A stretch of 64,000 bases of DNA. Origin: an uncultured Pelagibacteraceae bacterium (lineage in GTDB: Bacteria; Pseudomonadota; Alphaproteobacteria; Pelagibacterales; Pelagibacteraceae). Location of the stretch: positions 186,001 through 250,000 of the forward strand of contig CACLTL010000001.1 of assembly GCA_902609855.1 (NCBI GenBank). Reading direction: 5' to 3'. This document shows positions 17,498 through 25,302 of this stretch, piece after piece. The number at the start of each line of letters is the position of its first letter. Within the stretch, counting starts at the first letter, position 1. A program made the position numbers and the translations under genes. The notes beneath the pieces are model-generated. The model did no database searches and was not told the DNA's origin. It saw only the letters and a list, made by a program, of their open reading frames with translations.

Positions 17498-18909
17498 TAA
17501 GTTCCCACTTTATAGAGTCGTACCATATTAGTCATACCTGCTTTTCCGAAAGGTAATCCTGCAGTAATGATTACAAAATCATCCTTTTTAATAAATTTCA
17601 ATTTTTTTATAATCTCTTTAGAAATAGACATCATATCCTTCCATCCGCTTGCATCTCTGCTATTAATGGACTGAACGCCCCAAAGTAAAGAAACTTGCCT
17701 ACAAATATTTATATTAGGAGAGATGGTCAAAATTTTTGCCGCAGGACGCATTGCAGAAACTAATTTTACAGATTTTCCAGAGTTAGAGAAAACTATAATT
17801 GCTTTAACATTTGAATTGTAAGCAATATCTTTCACTGAAAGTAGAATAGATTTCACAGGATCTTTATTCGAAATAATTGAGTTTTTGAAATCTTCAATGT
17901 GCTGTTTTTTGTATTTTTCAGTAGAAAGAATAGTCTTTGACATTGTTGAAACAGCTTGTGTAGGAAATTTTCCTATCGCAGCTTCAGCTGAAAGCATCAC
18001 AGTATCAGCTCCTTGAAAAATTGCTGTAGCAATATCATTTATTTCAGCTCTGGTAGCAGTATTATTTTCAATCATACTTTCTAACATTTGTGTAGCGACA
18101 ATTACTGACTTTGAAAATTGTGAACATTTTTTTATTAAGCTAAGTTGAACTTTTGGAACTTCACTGTGACCAATGTCAATTGCTAAATCCCCTCTTGCAA
18201 TCATAATTGAATCGGTTGCTTTTATAATTTTAATTATGTTTTTTAAAGCGTGCTTATTCTCTATCTTAGAAATAATACCCATATCTTTTTTAATAAGTTT
18301 TCTAGTCTCCAATATTAATTTTTCATTTTGAAGATAAGAGAGAGCAATCCAATTACATCCTAATTTTATTGCTACTTTAATATCTTTTTTGTCTTTTGAT
18401 GTGAGTTTGTTAAAAGAAATATCTAAATTCGGTATGTGGACACTTTTGTTGCTTTTAATATAGCAGTTTTGACTTTTACATTTCGTGATAACTTTTAAAC
18501 CTTTTTTTCCTGAGACTACAAAAGTAAATTTACCATCATCAATTAATACTTTATTTCCTTTTTTTAATTTTTTAAGAATTTTTGGATATGGAAAATATAC
18601 TCTATTTCGATCACCAATTTCTTTCTTACTATCAAAAATAAAATTTTGATTATATTTTATCTTTTGAAAATCATTTTTAATTTTTCCGACGCGAAGCTTT
18701 ACCCCTTGCAAATCCGCAATTAATGCAATATTTTTATTAGTTAATTTTTCAATCTTCCTTATTTTTGATACTATTTTTTTAATATTACTACTTTCATGAC
18801 TAAAATTAATTCTAAATGAGTCAACGCCAAGATTTACGAGTTGTTTGAGTTTATTTGAGCTATATATGGCAGGTCCAAGTGTAGCGATTATTTTTGCTTT
18901 TTTTTCCAT
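17497..18909 (-). CDS. pyk: Pyruvate kinase
   Basis: Final step of glycolysis: phosphoenolpyruvate plus ADP to pyruvate plus ATP. 470 residues, standard length. N-terminal motif KIIATLGPA, FRINFSHES, and the active-site loop SKIENKHALKNI followed by IMIARGDLAIDIG are intact. VIVATQMLESMIEN and the C-terminal regulatory domain (IIVFSNSGKS) are present. It is the first gene of a minus-strand operon that continues with a small ORF, an SDR, a GT2 and a membrane protein, and it diverges from pfkA across 63 bases. Confidence 0.95.
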   Translation of the reverse strand: MEKKAKIIATLGPAIYSSNKLKQLVNLGVDSFRINFSHESSNIKKIVSKIRKIEKLTNKNIALIADLQGVKLRVGKIKNDFQKIKYNQNFIFDSKKEIGDRNRVYFPYPKILKKLKKGNKVLIDDGKFTFVVSGKKGLKVITKCKSQNCYIKSNKSVHIPNLDISFNKLTSKDKKDIKVAIKLGCNWIALSYLQNEKLILETRKLIKKDMGIISKIENKHALKNIIKIIKATDSIMIARGDLAIDIGHSEVPKVQLSLIKKCSQFSKSVIVATQMLESMIENNTATRAEINDIATAIFQGADTVMLSAEAAIGKFPTQAVSTMSKTILSTEKYKKQHIEDFKNSIISNKDPVKSILLSVKDIAYNSNVKAIIVFSNSGKSVKLVSAMRPAAKILTISPNINICRQVSLLWGVQSINSRDASGWKDMMSISKEIIKKLKFIKKDDFVIITAGLPFGKAGMTNMVRLYKVGT

Positions 18910-18972
18910 TAAGAGATTTTTATGTTATAACATTTTTATCTCAAAAAAGAATATTAAAGAAATTAAAGTTAC

Positions 18973-20061
18973 ATGGCTAATAGAAGAATTGGAATTTTGA
19001 CAAGCGGAGGTGATTGCGGAGGATTGAACGCTGCAATTCGATCAATCTTTTTTAGGGCTAAAAACAAATATAAAATGGATGTTTTTGGCATAAAAGATGG
19101 TACAGCTGGACTAATGCATAGACCAGTGGCAGCTGTTCAACTATCGCATAAAACATTTAGTGGTTATCTTTTGAGGCAAGGAGGCACTTTCTTGGGCTCT
19201 ACTAATAAAGGTAATCCTTTTAAATTTCCATCAAAAAATGGAAAGCTAATAGATAGATCAAAAGAAATAATTGAAGGCTATCACCAAATGAAACTAGATG
19301 GGTTAATAATTATTGGTGGTGACGGCAGTATGCAAATTTTAAAAAAACTAGCAAAAGATGGCGGGATGAAAATTGTGGCGATCCCGAAAACTATTGATAA
19401 TGATGTAGGTGCAACAGAGAGTTCTATAGGATTCCACACCGCAGTTGATGTTGCGACTCAAGCACTAGATAACTTACAGTCAACGGCTGCAAGCCATAGA
19501 AGATCTATGATTCTTGAAGTTATGGGTAGAGATGCTGGACACATTGCTCTAAATGCTGGAATAGCAGGTGGTGCAGATATTATTCTAATTCCTGAAATAA
19601 AATATTCTATTGATGGAATAATCAAAAAATTAAATTCGATGAAAAAAAATGATATTCAACATTCTTTAGTAATTGTAGCAGAGGCTGTAAAAAAGGAAAA
19701 TGGTAGCTCTGTTTTACACAAATACGTAGACGGAGAACAAAGATTAGGTGGCATTGGAGACTATATTGCCAAAGAAATAATGAAAAAAACTGATGTCGAA
19801 TGTAGAGTTACAACTTTGGGTCACGTGCAGCGTGGTGCACCTCCTACAGCAAGTGATAGAATTTTGGCTAGTGCTTTTGGTGTTTATGCAGTAGACCTTA
19901 TAAGTCAGAAAAAATTTGATAGAATGGTTGCTTGGAAAAATAGAAAAGTTGTAGATGTACCTATAGATGAAGGAATCAATACGTATAAAAATGTTGAAAG
20001 AAAAGACTCCCTTGTAGAAACTGCTTTATCTTTAGATATTTATATTGGAGACGAATCTTAA
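18973..20061 (+). CDS. pfkA: 6-phosphofructokinase (mixed Gly/Lys donor-site type)
   Basis: Phosphorylates fructose-6-phosphate. N-terminal ILTSGGDCGGLNAAIR, phosphoryl-donor motif GGDGS (115-119) and catalytic PKTIDND (138-144) are all visible; MGRDAGHIAL follows. In PFK classification, Gly after the Asp of GGDG goes with ATP use, whereas Lys in PKTIDND is shared with PPi-type enzymes; this protein has Gly plus Lys, so the donor is not certain from sequence. Length 362 is longer than E. coli PfkA (320). It overlaps the next gene by one base (TAATG) and diverges from pyk. Confidence 0.9.
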   Translation: MANRRIGILTSGGDCGGLNAAIRSIFFRAKNKYKMDVFGIKDGTAGLMHRPVAAVQLSHKTFSGYLLRQGGTFLGSTNKGNPFKFPSKNGKLIDRSKEIIEGYHQMKLDGLIIIGGDGSMQILKKLAKDGGMKIVAIPKTIDNDVGATESSIGFHTAVDVATQALDNLQSTAASHRRSMILEVMGRDAGHIALNAGIAGGADIILIPEIKYSIDGIIKKLNSMKKNDIQHSLVIVAEAVKKENGSSVLHKYVDGEQRLGGIGDYIAKEIMKKTDVECRVTTLGHVQRGAPPTASDRILASAFGVYAVDLISQKKFDRMVAWKNRKVVDVPIDEGINTYKNVERKDSLVETALSLDIYIGDES

Positions 20062-20837
20062 TGATAAATAAAAATTCGAATAAATACGCAAGTAGACTAG
20101 TAAATGCTTTTTTGAAGAATAAAATTATTTCACCACTACCAAAAAGATATACTAAAAAAATTTCAGAGGCTGAAAAATTTAGAAAACTTTGTGAAAGTAA
20201 AATTTCAAAGCCAATTATAGGTTTCAAAGCTGCTGGTACCGGAATTCCTGTCTTAAAAAAATTAAAAGAAAGAGAGCCTTTTTACGCTTCAGTTTATAAA
20301 CATAACGTTTTAAAAAATAAGAAAAATATAAAAATTAATAAATTCACAATGGGAATCGAATTAGAGGTTTGTTATTTAATTAAAAAGAAATTTTTCAAAT
20401 TAAAAAAAAAAGTTACAAAAAAAAACCTTAATAGTTTCATCACTCATCTTGCCCCATGTATTGAAGTAGTTGGGTATAGACAAAAAAAGAAAGGTATCAA
20501 AAGTTTAGGAGATCTTTGTTCTGATTTTGGAGCTAATGTTAAGTTTGTTATTGGCCCAAAAAAAAAATTTAAAAATCAAAACGTCAAAAATCTTAAAACA
20601 ATTATCTATAATAAAAAAATAAATCAATTTGTGAGTGGAAACACTAATACTGTATATATCAACCCAATGAATTCTTTAAAATTTGTATTAAAAAAATTAC
20701 AAAAGGATAAAGTAAAATTTGATAAAGATTTTTACGTTTTCACAGGTTCTTCCGTCGGTGTTGTTCCAATTTTAGGTAAAGGTGTGTATAAAGGTGTTAT
20801 TAATAAACTTGGAAGTGTTTCTGCAAAAATTAGTTAG
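20061..20837 (+). CDS. 2-keto-4-pentenoate hydratase family protein (FAH superfamily)
   Basis: 258 residues resembling MhpD-type hydratases/decarboxylases of the fumarylacetoacetase superfamily. Features are an N-terminal SRLVNAFLKNK helix, the IGFKAAGTG strand, an acidic metal-site segment MGIELEVCYLI, LAPCIEVVGY, SLGDLCSDFGAN and the closing FTGSSVGVVP. These correspond in order to family blocks. It is translationally coupled to pfkA (TAATG) although no aromatic degradation genes are nearby, so the substrate is unknown. The sequence is very lysine-rich. Confidence 0.75.
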   Translation: MINKNSNKYASRLVNAFLKNKIISPLPKRYTKKISEAEKFRKLCESKISKPIIGFKAAGTGIPVLKKLKEREPFYASVYKHNVLKNKKNIKINKFTMGIELEVCYLIKKKFFKLKKKVTKKNLNSFITHLAPCIEVVGYRQKKKGIKSLGDLCSDFGANVKFVIGPKKKFKNQNVKNLKTIIYNKKINQFVSGNTNTVYINPMNSLKFVLKKLQKDKVKFDKDFYVFTGSSVGVVPILGKGVYKGVINKLGSVSAKIS

Positions 20838-21045
20838 ATAAAAAATAGCCACCAATAATTAAAATTGAGAAAAGAAAAATCATTTTAATATTCCTAAAAA
20901 ATTTAATTTTTTTTTCTCCATTGAATTTTCTTTGAGATAAAAAATATATGTTTGCTTGGGTTTTTCTCCTAAATCTTGGTCTCATTGGATTTGGGATAGT
21001 TTTGTTTTTTATCGGTTTAAATTTTTTTGGATTTATTTGAAGCAC
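20830..21045 (-). CDS. Possible small membrane protein (71 residues)
   Basis: A GTG-started frame encodes a basic N-terminal half (many Lys/Arg, about residues 5-50) and one C-terminal hydrophobic helix (IFLFSILIIGGYFLSN), the layout of a tail-anchored protein. The stop overlaps the convergent hydratase gene by 8 bases. It runs divergently from the iron-transport operon and the Fur-box-like sites, so it could share that regulation. No recognised family. The GTG start and short length leave real doubt. Confidence 0.45.
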   Translation of the reverse strand: MLQINPKKFKPIKNKTIPNPMRPRFRRKTQANIYFLSQRKFNGEKKIKFFRNIKMIFLFSILIIGGYFLSN

Positions 21046-21123
21046 AAATAATTTAACTCTATTTACTTGATCTTATCAACTATTTGCTAGTTTTTTAGAG
21101 TATTTATTGAGTGCGTCATTTAT

Positions 21124-21169
21124 GCAATTGATAATCATTCTCATAATATTGTAAATGATAATCATTATC
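21124..21169 (+). promoter_or_regulatory. Two tandem Fur-box-like operators upstream of fbpA
   Basis: Compared by eye with the 19-base classical Fur box, the site at 21151-21169 matches 17 positions and that at 21124-21142 matches 15. Both share the core GATAATCATT. They lie 19-64 bases before the fbpA start, where Fe-Fur would block transcription. Classical Fur control of a ferric ABC operon is well established; that Fur rather than another iron regulator acts here is inferred. Confidence 0.82.
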
Positions 21170-21187
21170 AAAAAAGATAGGGAAATT

Positions 21188-22207
21188 ATGAAAAAAACAA
21201 TAATTACTATGTATCTATTTCTAGTTGTTTTTTCGGGAAGTTTATTCGCGAATGAAGTAAATATTTTTAGCGCAAGGCATTATGATTCTGATGTACAACT
21301 TTATGAAAAATTTACTGCAAAAACAGGGATTAAGGTTAACATAGTTTCAGGAAAATCAGGTGCTCTAGAAAAAAGAATAATTGAAGAGGGAGCAGATAGT
21401 AAAGCAGATCTTTATATTACTGCAGATGCTGGAAGACTAGGAGCTTTTGAAGACAATCTTCAAGGCGGACTAACAAGCAAAGCTATTAAATCAGCTGTAC
21501 CAAACAACTTTAGAACATCAAAGTGGACAGGTATAGCGAAGAGAGCAAGAATTGTATATTTTGCCCCAGAGAGAGTTAGTGGTTCAGAATTAGCAGGATT
21601 AACTTATGAAAGTTTAGCTGATCCAAAATGGAAAGGTAGAATAGTAATAAGAGCCTCAAATAATATCTACAATCAGTCACTAGTGGCTTCATTAATTAAA
21701 AATAACGGAAAAGGAAAAGTAGCTGAGTGGTCAAAGGGTATGGTTTCTAACATGGCAAGATCGCCTAAAGGAAATGATAGAGCTCAAATACTTGCTGTTG
21801 CTGCAGGAGAAGCAGATATAGCAGTAGCTAATACTTATTACTTGGCGCTTATGTTGTCTGGAAAAAAAGGTCCGGAACAACAAGCAGCTGCGAAAAAAGT
21901 AAAACCTTTCTTCCCTAATCAAGATGGAAGAGGAACTCACATGAACATTAGTGGTGCAGGACTTGTAAAAGGAGCTCCTAATAAAGCTAATGCAATTAAA
22001 TTAGTTGAATTCTTATTAAGTGAGGAAGCTCAAAATCATATTGTAAACAATACTTTTGAGTATCCAATGATAAATGGCGTGTCTCCACATCCACTTGTTG
22101 TAAATATGGGATTAGATTTTAAACAAGATCTAAAAACTAAAGTTGTTAATTACGGGAAAAGGCAATCAGATGCTTTAGAAGTAATGACAGCAGCGGGTTG
22201 GAAGTAG
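21188..22207 (+). CDS. fbpA: Ferric iron ABC transporter, periplasmic binding protein
   Basis: 339-residue type-2 binding protein for ferric iron, FbpA/FutA-like. The ATG at 21188 is chosen because AGGGAAATT precedes it and a Sec signal peptide follows, ending near LFA (residue 21). An upstream in-frame codon at 21155 lies inside the Fur site. The mature start VNIFSARHYDSD resembles FutA. The paired iron-ligand tyrosines Y217/Y218 are in NTYYLAL, and further ligand candidates are Y32 and Y161. It is followed by small ORFs, then the permease and ATPase. Two Fur-like sites upstream fit iron repression. Confidence 0.92.
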   Translation: MKKTIITMYLFLVVFSGSLFANEVNIFSARHYDSDVQLYEKFTAKTGIKVNIVSGKSGALEKRIIEEGADSKADLYITADAGRLGAFEDNLQGGLTSKAIKSAVPNNFRTSKWTGIAKRARIVYFAPERVSGSELAGLTYESLADPKWKGRIVIRASNNIYNQSLVASLIKNNGKGKVAEWSKGMVSNMARSPKGNDRAQILAVAAGEADIAVANTYYLALMLSGKKGPEQQAAAKKVKPFFPNQDGRGTHMNISGAGLVKGAPNKANAIKLVEFLLSEEAQNHIVNNTFEYPMINGVSPHPLVVNMGLDFKQDLKTKVVNYGKRQSDALEVMTAAGWK

Positions 22208-22223
22208 TTATTAATTAATTAAT

Positions 22224-22394
22224 ATGAGGCGAACAAGAAAAAATAGTAGTAACCTAAATAGGTTAAAGACTGGTTGTTCACCTTGTATGGCAGAGGCTAA
22301 AAAAATGGAAAGAAAAATTTCAAATAGAAAGATTTCCAAGATTAAAATTGAAGAAGTAAAAACAATTGTTTCTTCAATGTTTAAAAAAAATTAA
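22224..22394 (+). CDS. Small Cys-containing protein (56 residues) inside iron-transport operon
   Basis: An ATG 17 bases after fbpA opens a 56-codon frame starting MRRTRKNSSN, with a CSPC pair (Cys18/Cys21) followed by a Lys-rich amphipathic helix. The product is small, basic and cytoplasmic-looking. A CxxC pair in an iron operon suggests metal or redox chemistry, but no family is recognised. After its TAA the same frame stays open for 31 more codons up to the fbpB start, so it may once have been longer (see findings). Confidence 0.55.
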   Translation: MRRTRKNSSNLNRLKTGCSPCMAEAKKMERKISNRKISKIKIEEVKTIVSSMFKKN

Positions 22395-22421
22395 AAGTTT
22401 GATGTTAATTTCTCTGGATCT

Positions 22422-22490
22422 ATGCAAGCTAAATTCTACACTCTAGCCGCTTTAGTCAGAGAACTTTATATGATAACAGTTCCAAGATGA
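22422..22490 (+). CDS. Possible leader peptide coupled to fbpB (22 residues)
   Basis: An ATG at 22422 opens a 22-codon frame beginning MQAKFYTLAALV whose TGA overlaps the ATG of the permease gene by 4 bases. It is in the same frame as the 56-residue ORF upstream. Such an overlap can couple translation into fbpB. It could also be the detached end of a broken gene, or chance. Confidence 0.3.
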   Translation: MQAKFYTLAALVRELYMITVPR

Positions 22491-24103
22491 CAAAATATAA
22501 TATTTGGTTTTTTAGTTCTTTATTAATTGCTTTAATTGTTTCTTTACCAATAATAACAGTATTTTTTAGTTTCTTTAACGAAACAAGTAATTATTTTACC
22601 CTATTAAAAAACACCTTTCTTTTTGATTATATTTTTAATTCTATTATAATTTTATTCTTTGTAATTATATTAACTCTCATTTTGGGTGTTTTATCAGCAT
22701 ACTTTGTCTCTTTTTATGAATTTCCATTTTCTAATTTTTTTAGCTGGACATTAATTTTAGCATTCGCTGTACCAGGCTATATATATGCTTTTTCTATAAT
22801 CGCATTTTTTGAAAATTACGGTACAGCATTTTCAATACTTACTTATTTATTTGGAGAAAATAACTATAATCCAATTATTCCTAAAATCGATGGAATTACT
22901 GGAGCTATATTAGCGATTTCATTTTCATTATTTCCATATGTTTACGTTTTAACAAGAGCTTCATTTCACTATCAATCAAATAATTACATCGAGGTTGGAA
23001 AAAATTTAGGTCTCTCTTCTAGGGAAACTTTTTTTAAAATAATTTTACCATCTGCAAGACCAGCTATAATTGCTGGTTTAGCGCTTGTGTCCATGGAATG
23101 TTTATCAGATTTTGGGACTGTATCTTTTTTTAATGTTAACACTTTAACTACCGGTATTTATAATTCTTGGCTCTCTTTTGATGATTTAAATACTGCAAAT
23201 CAGATTTCTTTTACATTGTTATTATTCATACTACTTTTATTTTCAATAGAAATTTACTCAAGAAAAGATGCAAGATATCACCAACCAGGAAGAGGGTTTA
23301 AACCTATTATAAAAATTAAATTAAATGGCAAAAAATCTATTATTCCTTTTGCTGTATGTTCTTTAATTTTATTTTTAAGCTTTTTATTTCCAGTCTCTCA
23401 AATGATTTATTGGACAATAAAATTTCCAAAATACCTTCAAGATATTAATATTCTGAATATAAACATTAATACTTTAATATTAGTACTATTAGCAAGTGTA
23501 TCTATAGTAATTATTTCATTATTTATAAATTACGGAAGTAGAATTTCAAAAAGTAAAGTTTTAAATTACTTAACAAACTTTTCAATATCTGGATATGCAA
23601 TTCCTGGTGTAATCTTAGCAGTAGCTTTTATAACTTTTTTTTCAAATCTTAGTGATTTAGCTTCTAATAATTTCAACTTTAAAAGCACAAAAGGAATTTT
23701 TATAGGTTCAATTTTAGGCTTGATTTTAGCATATTTCATAAGATTTTTTTCACTATCATTTAATGGTATCAAATCAAGTTATGAAAAAATAAATAATTCT
23801 ATTGATGAAAGTGCTTATCTACTAGGATATTCAAAAACTAAAACATTTTTAAAAATTCATATACCTTACTTAAAGACAAACATTATATTAATAATGCTGT
23901 TAATTTCTCTTGAGGTAATCAAAGAACTTCCAATAACTTTGATATTAAGGCCATTTAATTTTGAAACATTTGCTACTCAAGCTTATATTTATGCTTCTCA
24001 AGATTTATTAGAAGCAGCAGCTTTACCATCACTTTTTCTAATATTTTGGTCTACAGTATTAATTCTACTATCATCTAGATATATACTTTCGAAAAAAAAC
24101 TAA
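22487..24103 (+). CDS. fbpB: Ferric iron ABC transporter, double permease
   Basis: 538-residue inner-membrane protein made of two fused permease halves, each with several helices. There are two EAA docking loops: VGKNLGLSSRETFFKIILP in the first half and SAYLLGYSKTKTFLKIHIP in the second. This fused FbpB/SfuB layout is standard for ferric transporters. A Lys/Arg-rich linker (around residues 255-285) separates the halves. The ATPase gene follows after 13 bases. Confidence 0.92.
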   Translation: MTKYNIWFFSSLLIALIVSLPIITVFFSFFNETSNYFTLLKNTFLFDYIFNSIIILFFVIILTLILGVLSAYFVSFYEFPFSNFFSWTLILAFAVPGYIYAFSIIAFFENYGTAFSILTYLFGENNYNPIIPKIDGITGAILAISFSLFPYVYVLTRASFHYQSNNYIEVGKNLGLSSRETFFKIILPSARPAIIAGLALVSMECLSDFGTVSFFNVNTLTTGIYNSWLSFDDLNTANQISFTLLLFILLLFSIEIYSRKDARYHQPGRGFKPIIKIKLNGKKSIIPFAVCSLILFLSFLFPVSQMIYWTIKFPKYLQDINILNININTLILVLLASVSIVIISLFINYGSRISKSKVLNYLTNFSISGYAIPGVILAVAFITFFSNLSDLASNNFNFKSTKGIFIGSILGLILAYFIRFFSLSFNGIKSSYEKINNSIDESAYLLGYSKTKTFLKIHIPYLKTNIILIMLLISLEVIKELPITLILRPFNFETFATQAYIYASQDLLEAAALPSLFLIFWSTVLILLSSRYILSKKN

Positions 24104-24116
24104 TATAATCAAAAAA

Positions 24117-25187
24117 ATGGTTGAGAATTTTTTTGAGATCAAAAGTGGTTTTTTTACTGCAAGTGAAAAGAATAAAGTAAATAATGTAAACCTTGTTATT
24201 GAAAAACAAGGTGAGATAGTATCGTTACTAGGTCCCTCTGGGATAGGAAAAACAACAATATTAAGAACCATTGCTGGTCTACAAAAACTTAGTAAGGGTA
24301 AAATTAAACTAAGAAAAAAAGTTTTGGCTTCTGATGATATACATATTGAGCCAGAAAAAAGAAATGTTGCTCTTTCTTTTCAAGATAATTCACTTTTTCC
24401 AAATTACAAGGTTATTGATAATATAAATTTTGGAGAGAAAAGATCTAACGGTAATGGTTCGTCTCTAGATGTAGAAGAAATCATTAAATTGTTGAGAATA
24501 GAGCCAATTTTAGATAAATTTCCACATCAAATAAGTGCTGGGGAAGCTCAAAGAGTTTCATTGGCAAGATCTTTGATGTCAAAGCCAGATTTATTATTAC
24601 TAGATGAGCCGTTTTCAAACATAGATCAAAGCTTAAAAGAGGAAATCCAAGTTTCAGTTAAAAAATTATTAAAGAGAATTAATTTAACAACAATTATCGT
24701 TACACATGATTCATACGAGGCTTTTTCAATGGCAGACAAATGTGGAATTATACTTAATCAAGAGTTAAAGCAATATGATATACCATATAATGTACATCAT
24801 GAACCTAATTCGATCGAAGTAGCCAATTTTTTAAATAAGGGTATATTTATAGATGTTAAAGTAGTTGATAGTGAGTGTGCTGTTCACAGGTTAAAACACG
24901 AAGAGTTGGGGGAGATAAGAGGTAAATTGTCAAATAATTTTCCATCTGGATCTAAAGTCAAACTGCTTTTACAACCCGAAGATTTAATCCACGATGACCA
25001 AAGTAAATTAAAATTAGAGGTAGTAGATAGAAAGTTTAGAGGAACAAATTTTATATACACTCTTAAAACAAAAAAAGGAGAGCATTTACCTGTGTTTGTT
25101 CATTCTCATCATATTCATCAACATGAAAAATCAGAACAATTCGGCGTAAAATCTCCGATTTATATTGACCACTTAGTATGTTTTTAA
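24117..25187 (+). CDS. fbpC: Ferric iron ABC transporter, ATPase
   Basis: 356-residue ATPase energising the permease. Walker A is GPSGIGKT, the Q-loop lies in LSFQDNSLFPNY, and the signature is a variant (ISAGEAQR rather than LSGGQQQR). Walker B is LLLLDEPFSNID and the switch His is in VTHDSYEAF. The C-terminal ~120 residues match the regulatory TOBE-type domain of FbpC-like proteins. It ends with a His-rich segment (FVHSHHIHQHE) that could touch metal, which is speculative. It is the last gene of the iron operon, 19 bases before tRNA-Arg. Confidence 0.92.
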   Translation: MVENFFEIKSGFFTASEKNKVNNVNLVIEKQGEIVSLLGPSGIGKTTILRTIAGLQKLSKGKIKLRKKVLASDDIHIEPEKRNVALSFQDNSLFPNYKVIDNINFGEKRSNGNGSSLDVEEIIKLLRIEPILDKFPHQISAGEAQRVSLARSLMSKPDLLLLDEPFSNIDQSLKEEIQVSVKKLLKRINLTTIIVTHDSYEAFSMADKCGIILNQELKQYDIPYNVHHEPNSIEVANFLNKGIFIDVKVVDSECAVHRLKHEELGEIRGKLSNNFPSGSKVKLLLQPEDLIHDDQSKLKLEVVDRKFRGTNFIYTLKTKKGEHLPVFVHSHHIHQHEKSEQFGVKSPIYIDHLVCF

Positions 25188-25206
25188 GTAAATATAATAA
25201 TATTTA

Positions 25207-25283
25207 GCGCCCTTAGCTCAGCTGGATAGAGCATCGGTTTTCTAAACCGAGGGTCGTAGGTTCGAATCCTTCAGGGCGCGCCA
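25207..25283 (+). tRNA. tRNA-Arg (anticodon TCT)
   Basis: A complete cloverleaf can be drawn. The acceptor pairs GCGCCCT with AGGGCGC, the D arm is GCTC/GAGC, and the anticodon stem TCGGT/ACCGA encloses loop TTTCTAA (anticodon at 25241-25243). The T arm carries TTCGAAT, the discriminator is G and CCA is encoded. It reads AGA, the dominant Arg codon in this AT-rich genome. Confidence 0.97.
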
Positions 25284-25302
25284 ATATATGGTTCAAAATT
25301 AG

